DNA of 9,483 nt, taken from positions 1 through 9,483 of the forward strand of contig JAHHRQ010000072.1 in the NCBI GenBank assembly GCA_020025715.1. Reading direction: 5' to 3'. The notes under the pieces are model-generated. The model saw only the letters and a program-made list of their open reading frames with translations. It made no database searches and was not told the DNA's origin. The position numbers and the translations under genes were made by a program. Below are positions 6,513 through 9,483 of this stretch, piece by piece (the first letter of the stretch is position 1; the number at the start of each line of letters is the position of its first letter). This DNA comes from Oscillospiraceae bacterium (GTDB lineage Bacteria > Bacillota > Clostridia > Oscillospirales > Oscillospiraceae).

Positions 6513-6537
6513 AAAGAAAAAAATTTGAGGATAAGCT

Positions 6538-7407
6538 ATGGAAAACAGAGAAATAAATACATACCGTCTTTGCTCGTCAGACGAGCTTGATATTACAAAA
6601 ACCTTTGAGTGCGGACAGTGCTTCCGCTGGAACGCAGATGAAAAGGGTGTATACAGAGGCGTAGCGTTCGGAAAGGCCGCAAGAGTGTGGAATGACGGGG
6701 GAGAGGTTTATATTTCCACCGATGCCCCTCTTACGATGTGGCTTGACTACTTTGACCTGCACCGGGATTACAGAGAAATGAGCCGTTTTGACGGCGGTGA
6801 ATATCTGGATAAATGTGTTGAATACGGCATGGGCATTAGAATACTCAATCAGGAGCCTTGGGAGGCTCTGTGCTCATTTATAATTTCCCAGTGCAACAAT
6901 ATAACAAGAATAAAGGGAATTGTTGAAAAGCTCTGTGCGCTTTTCGGAGATGAGATTGATTTTGAGGGGGAAAAGTATTACAGCTTTCCACAGCCGCAGT
7001 GCCTTGCAGTTTTAAGTCCTGAGGATTTAGCGCCCCTGCGTTCAGGTTACAGAGCGCCGTATATAATTAAAGCGGCAGAAAGCATAGTAAACGGGGATAT
7101 TGATCTGGATGCCCTTATTGACTGCTCATACACTGAGGCTAAAAAAGCTTTGCTGTCTCTCACGGGAGTAGGGGAGAAGGTTGCAAACTGTGTTGTTCTC
7201 TTCGGACTTCGGCATATGGAAGGTTTTCCTATTGATGTGTGGATAAAGCGGGCGCTTAAGGAACATTTCCCGCCGGACTTTAAGCCTGAGACTCTGGGGG
7301 AGTATGCAGGCCTTGCACAGCAGTATATTTTTTACTACGCAAGAGAAAATAAAGACGGTGTTCCTGAAAAAGTGAAAAATGAACAGAAAAAGACGAAAAA
7401 TGTATGA
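6538..7407 (+). CDS. ogg: 8-oxoguanine DNA glycosylase/AP lyase, Ogg1-like
   Basis: Base-excision repair enzyme expected to remove 8-oxoguanine opposite C and to nick the abasic site. It has 289 residues: an OGG N-terminal domain (about 1-115) and a HhH-GPD domain (about 116-265). Comparison with human OGG1 from memory shows clear matches. ECGQCFRW has G26 at the place of the lesion-sensing G42. SFIISQCNNITRI corresponds to the SSNNNIARI loop. The hairpin-helix-hairpin LTGVGEKVANC has catalytic K214 (K249 in human) and C218 (C253). D233 in PIDVW lies exactly 19 residues after K214, as D268 does after K249 in human OGG1. The last 20 residues are Lys-rich. The start is supported by GAGG, 7 bases upstream. 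No clear terminator follows, so some transcripts may read into guaB, which has its own promoter. An AlkA-like specificity is less likely given these residues. Confidence 0.92.
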   Translation: MENREINTYRLCSSDELDITKTFECGQCFRWNADEKGVYRGVAFGKAARVWNDGGEVYISTDAPLTMWLDYFDLHRDYREMSRFDGGEYLDKCVEYGMGIRILNQEPWEALCSFIISQCNNITRIKGIVEKLCALFGDEIDFEGEKYYSFPQPQCLAVLSPEDLAPLRSGYRAPYIIKAAESIVNGDIDLDALIDCSYTEAKKALLSLTGVGEKVANCVVLFGLRHMEGFPIDVWIKRALKEHFPPDFKPETLGEYAGLAQQYIFYYARENKDGVPEKVKNEQKKTKNV

Positions 7408-7428
7408 AAATTTTAAATAATTTTATTG

Positions 7429-7456
7429 TTGACATTTGAATTAAATCTGTTAAAAT
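7429..7456 (+). promoter_or_regulatory. Promoter of guaB
   Basis: A consensus TTGACA (7429-7434), a 16-base spacer and TAAAAT (7451-7456), with TG at 7448-7449 forming an extended -10. The 20 bases before the -35 are almost entirely A and T, as in an UP element. The start would be near 7463, with a leader of about 65 bases. This is the strongest promoter in the window. Confidence 0.85.
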
Positions 7457-7468
7457 GGAAAAAATAAA

Positions 7469-7500
7469 AAATTCTCCTGTAATGATAAACTGGGGAGTTT
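7469..7500 (+). promoter_or_regulatory. Hairpin in the guaB 5' leader
   Basis: AAATTCTCC (7469-7477) can pair with GGGGAGTTT (7492-7500) as nine pairs, two of them T·G, around a 14-base loop. It lies within a few bases of the predicted 5' end of the transcript and 15 bases before the ribosome binding site AAGGGG (7516-7521). It has no T tract and does not look like a terminator, nor does it match a purine, PreQ1 or ppGpp riboswitch that I recognise. It could stabilise the mRNA or modulate translation; chance pairing cannot be excluded. Confidence 0.35.
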
Positions 7501-7529
7501 ATAAAGATAATTGAGAAGGGGTTTTTACG

Positions 7530-9008
7530 ATGGATCTTGATAAGCTGTATTCCGAACGCTTTATAGGCGAAGGCCTGACTTTTGATGATGTACTCCTGGT
7601 TCCCGCTGAGAGTAATGTTTTACCTGCAGATGTGGACCTGAGCACACATCTGACCAAGAAGATCAAACTTAACATCCCTGTTATGAGTGCCGCTATGGAC
7701 ACTGTAACCGAGTACCGTATGGCTATTGCCATTGCCCGTGAAGGCGGTATCGGTGTTATTCACAAGAACATGGACATTGATTCTCAGGCTGAGCAGGTTG
7801 ATCTTGTTAAACGTTCTGAGAACGGCGTTATCACCAAGCCCTTTTTCCTCAAGGCCGGTCACAGCCTCGGCGATGCTGACGCTCTGATGGCAAAGTTCCG
7901 TATTTCCGGCGTTCCCATAGTTGATGACGAGGGTAAGCTTGTCGGTATTATCACCAACCGCGACATGAAGTTCGAGTCTGATATGAGCCGCCGCATTGAC
8001 GAGGTAATGACCAAGGAAGGCCTTGTTACCGGTCGCGTCGGAACCACTCTGGAGGAGGCAAAGAGAATTCTCCAGAAGCACAGAATTGAGAAGCTTCCCA
8101 TTGTTGACTCCGACAATAAGCTCTGCGGCCTTATCACCATTAAGGACATTGAGAAGGTTATCAAGTACCCCAACGCCGCAAAGGATGCAGAGGGCAGACT
8201 GCTCTGCGCTGCTGCTATCGGCGCTACCAAAGACGTTCTGGACAGAGCAGGCGCACTTATAAGCGCAGGTGCAGACGTTCTGGTTCTGGACTCCGCCCAC
8301 GGTCACTCCGCAAACATCATGCGTTCTGTTTCTCTCGTTAAAGAGAAATTCCCCGACATCCAGCTTATTGCCGGTAACGTCGCTACCCCCGAAGCCACTG
8401 AGGCTCTTATTAAGGCCGGCGCTGACTGCGTAAAGGTCGGTATAGGCCCCGGCGCTATCTGCACCACCAGAGTTGTTGCAGGTATCGGTGTTCCTCAGAT
8501 CACTGCTGTTCTCCAGTGTGCTGCAATGGGCGCAAAGTACGGTGTTCCCGTAATCGCAGACGGCGGTATCAAGTACTCCGGCGATATTGTTAAGGCAATC
8601 GCTGCCGGTGCAAGCGTTGTTATGATGGGCTCCATGCTGGCAGGCTGCGAAGAGGCCCCCGGCGATACCGAAGTATATCAGGGACGTCAGTTCAAGGTAT
8701 ACCGCGGCATGGGCAGCCTTGGCGCAATGCAGAAGGGCTCCAAGGACAGATACTTCCAGGAGAGCAACAAGAAGCTGGTTCCCGAAGGCGTCGAAGGCAG
8801 AGTTCCTTTCCGCGGCCCCGCTTCCGAGACTGTTTACCAGATGATGGGCGGTCTGAGAGCAGGTATGGGTTACTGCGGCGCTCCCACTATCAACGATCTG
8901 CGCACCAATAGCAAGTTTGTCCGCATCACCGGTGCAGGACTTAAGGAGAGCCACCCCCACGATATTTACATCACCAAGGAAGCTCCCAACTACTCCAGCA
9001 ACTTATAA
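7530..9008 (+). CDS. guaB: IMP dehydrogenase
   Basis: Oxidises IMP to XMP with NAD+, the committed step of guanine nucleotide synthesis, in the cytoplasm. It has 492 residues, the normal bacterial length. An N-terminal barrel part (LTFDDVLLVP) is followed by a two-CBS-domain Bateman module (about 95-210), with REGGIGVIHKNMD before it. The barrel then resumes with VLDSAHGHS, the catalytic loop IGPGAICTTR (catalytic C311), ADGGIKYSGD and MMGSMLAG. The active-site flap follows, with YRGMGSLGAM and KDRYFQESNKKLVPEG. One oddity: the residue two before C311 is A309, where most IMPDHs have Ser. The start is supported by AAGGGG, 8 bases upstream. It is a single-gene unit with its own strong promoter and terminator; guaA is not in view. 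The CBS module commonly mediates purine nucleotide control of the enzyme. Confidence 0.97.
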   Translation: MDLDKLYSERFIGEGLTFDDVLLVPAESNVLPADVDLSTHLTKKIKLNIPVMSAAMDTVTEYRMAIAIAREGGIGVIHKNMDIDSQAEQVDLVKRSENGVITKPFFLKAGHSLGDADALMAKFRISGVPIVDDEGKLVGIITNRDMKFESDMSRRIDEVMTKEGLVTGRVGTTLEEAKRILQKHRIEKLPIVDSDNKLCGLITIKDIEKVIKYPNAAKDAEGRLLCAAAIGATKDVLDRAGALISAGADVLVLDSAHGHSANIMRSVSLVKEKFPDIQLIAGNVATPEATEALIKAGADCVKVGIGPGAICTTRVVAGIGVPQITAVLQCAAMGAKYGVPVIADGGIKYSGDIVKAIAAGASVVMMGSMLAGCEEAPGDTEVYQGRQFKVYRGMGSLGAMQKGSKDRYFQESNKKLVPEGVEGRVPFRGPASETVYQMMGGLRAGMGYCGAPTINDLRTNSKFVRITGAGLKESHPHDIYITKEAPNYSSNL

Positions 9009-9034
9009 TTTATAAAAAATATTTGAGATATAAG

Positions 9035-9068
9035 AAACGGTGCAGTCCGCTTGGACTGCACCGTTTTT
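9035..9068 (+). terminator. Rho-independent terminator after guaB
   Basis: A perfect 14-bp stem (9035-9048 with 9053-9066) with loop GCTT leads into T residues through 9068 and a second T run at 9071-9076. It sits between two converging genes. On the minus strand only a short T run follows, so it may weakly end the opposing transcript as well. Confidence 0.92.
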
Positions 9069-9085
9069 CGTTTTTTATGTTATTA

Positions 9086-9483
9086 TCAGCACTTTGATTT
9101 GAGATATTCCAATGCTGCTGTCGGTTCCTCTCTTAAACGTACCAGCAACTGATATGCTTCTACTTCTGACATATGATAGGTTTCCACAAGCTTTTCGGCT
9201 GTATATCCTTGCTCTGTCACCTTGTTTCCTCTTTCCTGTTCCAGTCTGCGGTATCGCTGAAAATTCCGGAATTCATCAAAAATATCATCATATCGGGAAA
9301 ACAGGGCAACCACATTTGCGGCCTGATTTTCTGAATACCCATATACACGCTGTATAAAACGCCGCATTAAATCACTATCCGTACTTGCATGTGCAGCTGC
9401 CGTCATTCTTATATCAAATTTCTTTTTTATATGTTCTACCAGACTATCTTCATCTTCCTGCTCTTCTGTATACCATAGGTATC
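9086..9483 (-). CDS. Protein of unknown function, C-terminal 131 residues
   Basis: A leftward reading frame enters from the right edge and ends at the TGA at 9086-9088; 131 codons are visible with no stop. An ATG at 9406 is internal in my view, because no ribosome binding site precedes it and the frame stays open to the edge with plausible sequence (an acidic stretch EEQEDEDS, then VEHIKKKFDIRM). The visible part is mostly charged and probably helical, with aromatic residues in the RVYGYSENQAANVVALFSRY region and a C-terminal segment GYTAEKLVETYHMSEVEAYQ that ends in LKSKC. There is no signal peptide or membrane segment in view. I do not recognise the family. The DNA is less GC-rich than guaB and uses rarer codons such as ATA and AGA, hinting at weaker expression or different ancestry. 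It converges on guaB, with the guaB terminator between them. Confidence 0.6.
   Translation of the reverse strand, partial: YLWYTEEQEDEDSLVEHIKKKFDIRMTAAAHASTDSDLMRRFIQRVYGYSENQAANVVALFSRYDDIFDEFRNFQRYRRLEQERGNKVTEQGYTAEKLVETYHMSEVEAYQLLVRLREEPTAALEYLKSKC

Noticed and set aside
7457..7529. A purine-type riboswitch ahead of guaB.
   Set aside because: The leader after the promoter is only about 65 bases and has no three-way junction or known conserved core; only a simple hairpin is visible.
7620..8960. A long (446-codon) open frame antisense to guaB, and similar antisense frames in pheS (2341-3180) and pheT (3385-4146, 5020-6018).
   Set aside because: These are explained by biased codon use in highly expressed genes, which avoids the codons that read as stops on the other strand. 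They lack sensible protein features and their positions follow the sense genes exactly.
9086..9406. The right-edge gene read as a complete 106-residue protein starting at 9406.
   Set aside because: The frame is open to the window edge and no ribosome binding site precedes that ATG, so the gene is treated as partial.
1..9483. CRISPR arrays, insertion sequences, tRNA or rRNA genes, toxin-antitoxin or defence genes.
   Set aside because: None was seen: no regularly spaced repeats, no transposase motifs, no tRNA cloverleaf, and all complete genes have clear non-defence assignments except the small lipoprotein.

Overview
The window looks like ordinary chromosome from a Gram-positive anaerobe of class Clostridia, probably near Oscillospirales/Ruminococcaceae. 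The grounds are a T-box riboswitch ahead of pheST, strong AAGGAGG-type ribosome binding sites, AT-rich intergenic DNA with sigma-A-like promoters around GC-richer genes, an IreB-family (UPF0297) protein, a clostridial-type Ogg glycosylase, and a lipoprotein-alr pair resembling gerS-alr2 of Clostridioides difficile. No species is assigned.

Layout. The left edge holds the first codons of a leftward XRE-type regulator with its promoter and a candidate operator (1-173). Next is a leftward two-gene unit: a small lipoprotein followed by alanine racemase, with a strong promoter (1973-2001) and a hairpin terminator (197-231). Divergent from it is the rightward pheS-pheT operon (2308-6039) behind a T-box leader (about 2067-2284). 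Three rightward genes follow, each with its own promoter: ireB (6154-6396, closed by a terminator), an Ogg-type 8-oxoguanine DNA glycosylase (6538-7407) and guaB (7530-9008, closed by a terminator). A leftward gene of unknown function enters from the right edge (9086 to beyond 9483).

The genes serve central functions: D-alanine for peptidoglycan (alr), charging of tRNA-Phe under tRNA-sensing control (pheST), control linked to the PASTA-kinase pathway (ireB), oxidised-guanine repair (ogg) and guanine nucleotide synthesis (guaB). I see no mobile element, CRISPR array, tRNA, rRNA or defence system, and every complete gene is intact.

The most interesting signal is in PheT. It is about 100 residues longer than usual, and the extra segment reads as a second, shortened copy of its N-terminal tRNA-binding (EMAP/OB-fold) domain. 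Other points worth checking are the gerS-like gene context, a Ser-to-Ala change two residues before the catalytic cysteine of GuaB, a 16-bp dyad upstream of the XRE gene, and hairpins in the pheT-ireB gap and the guaB leader. There is no gene-free stretch longer than about 300 bases except the 1928-2307 pheST leader and promoter region, which is described below.
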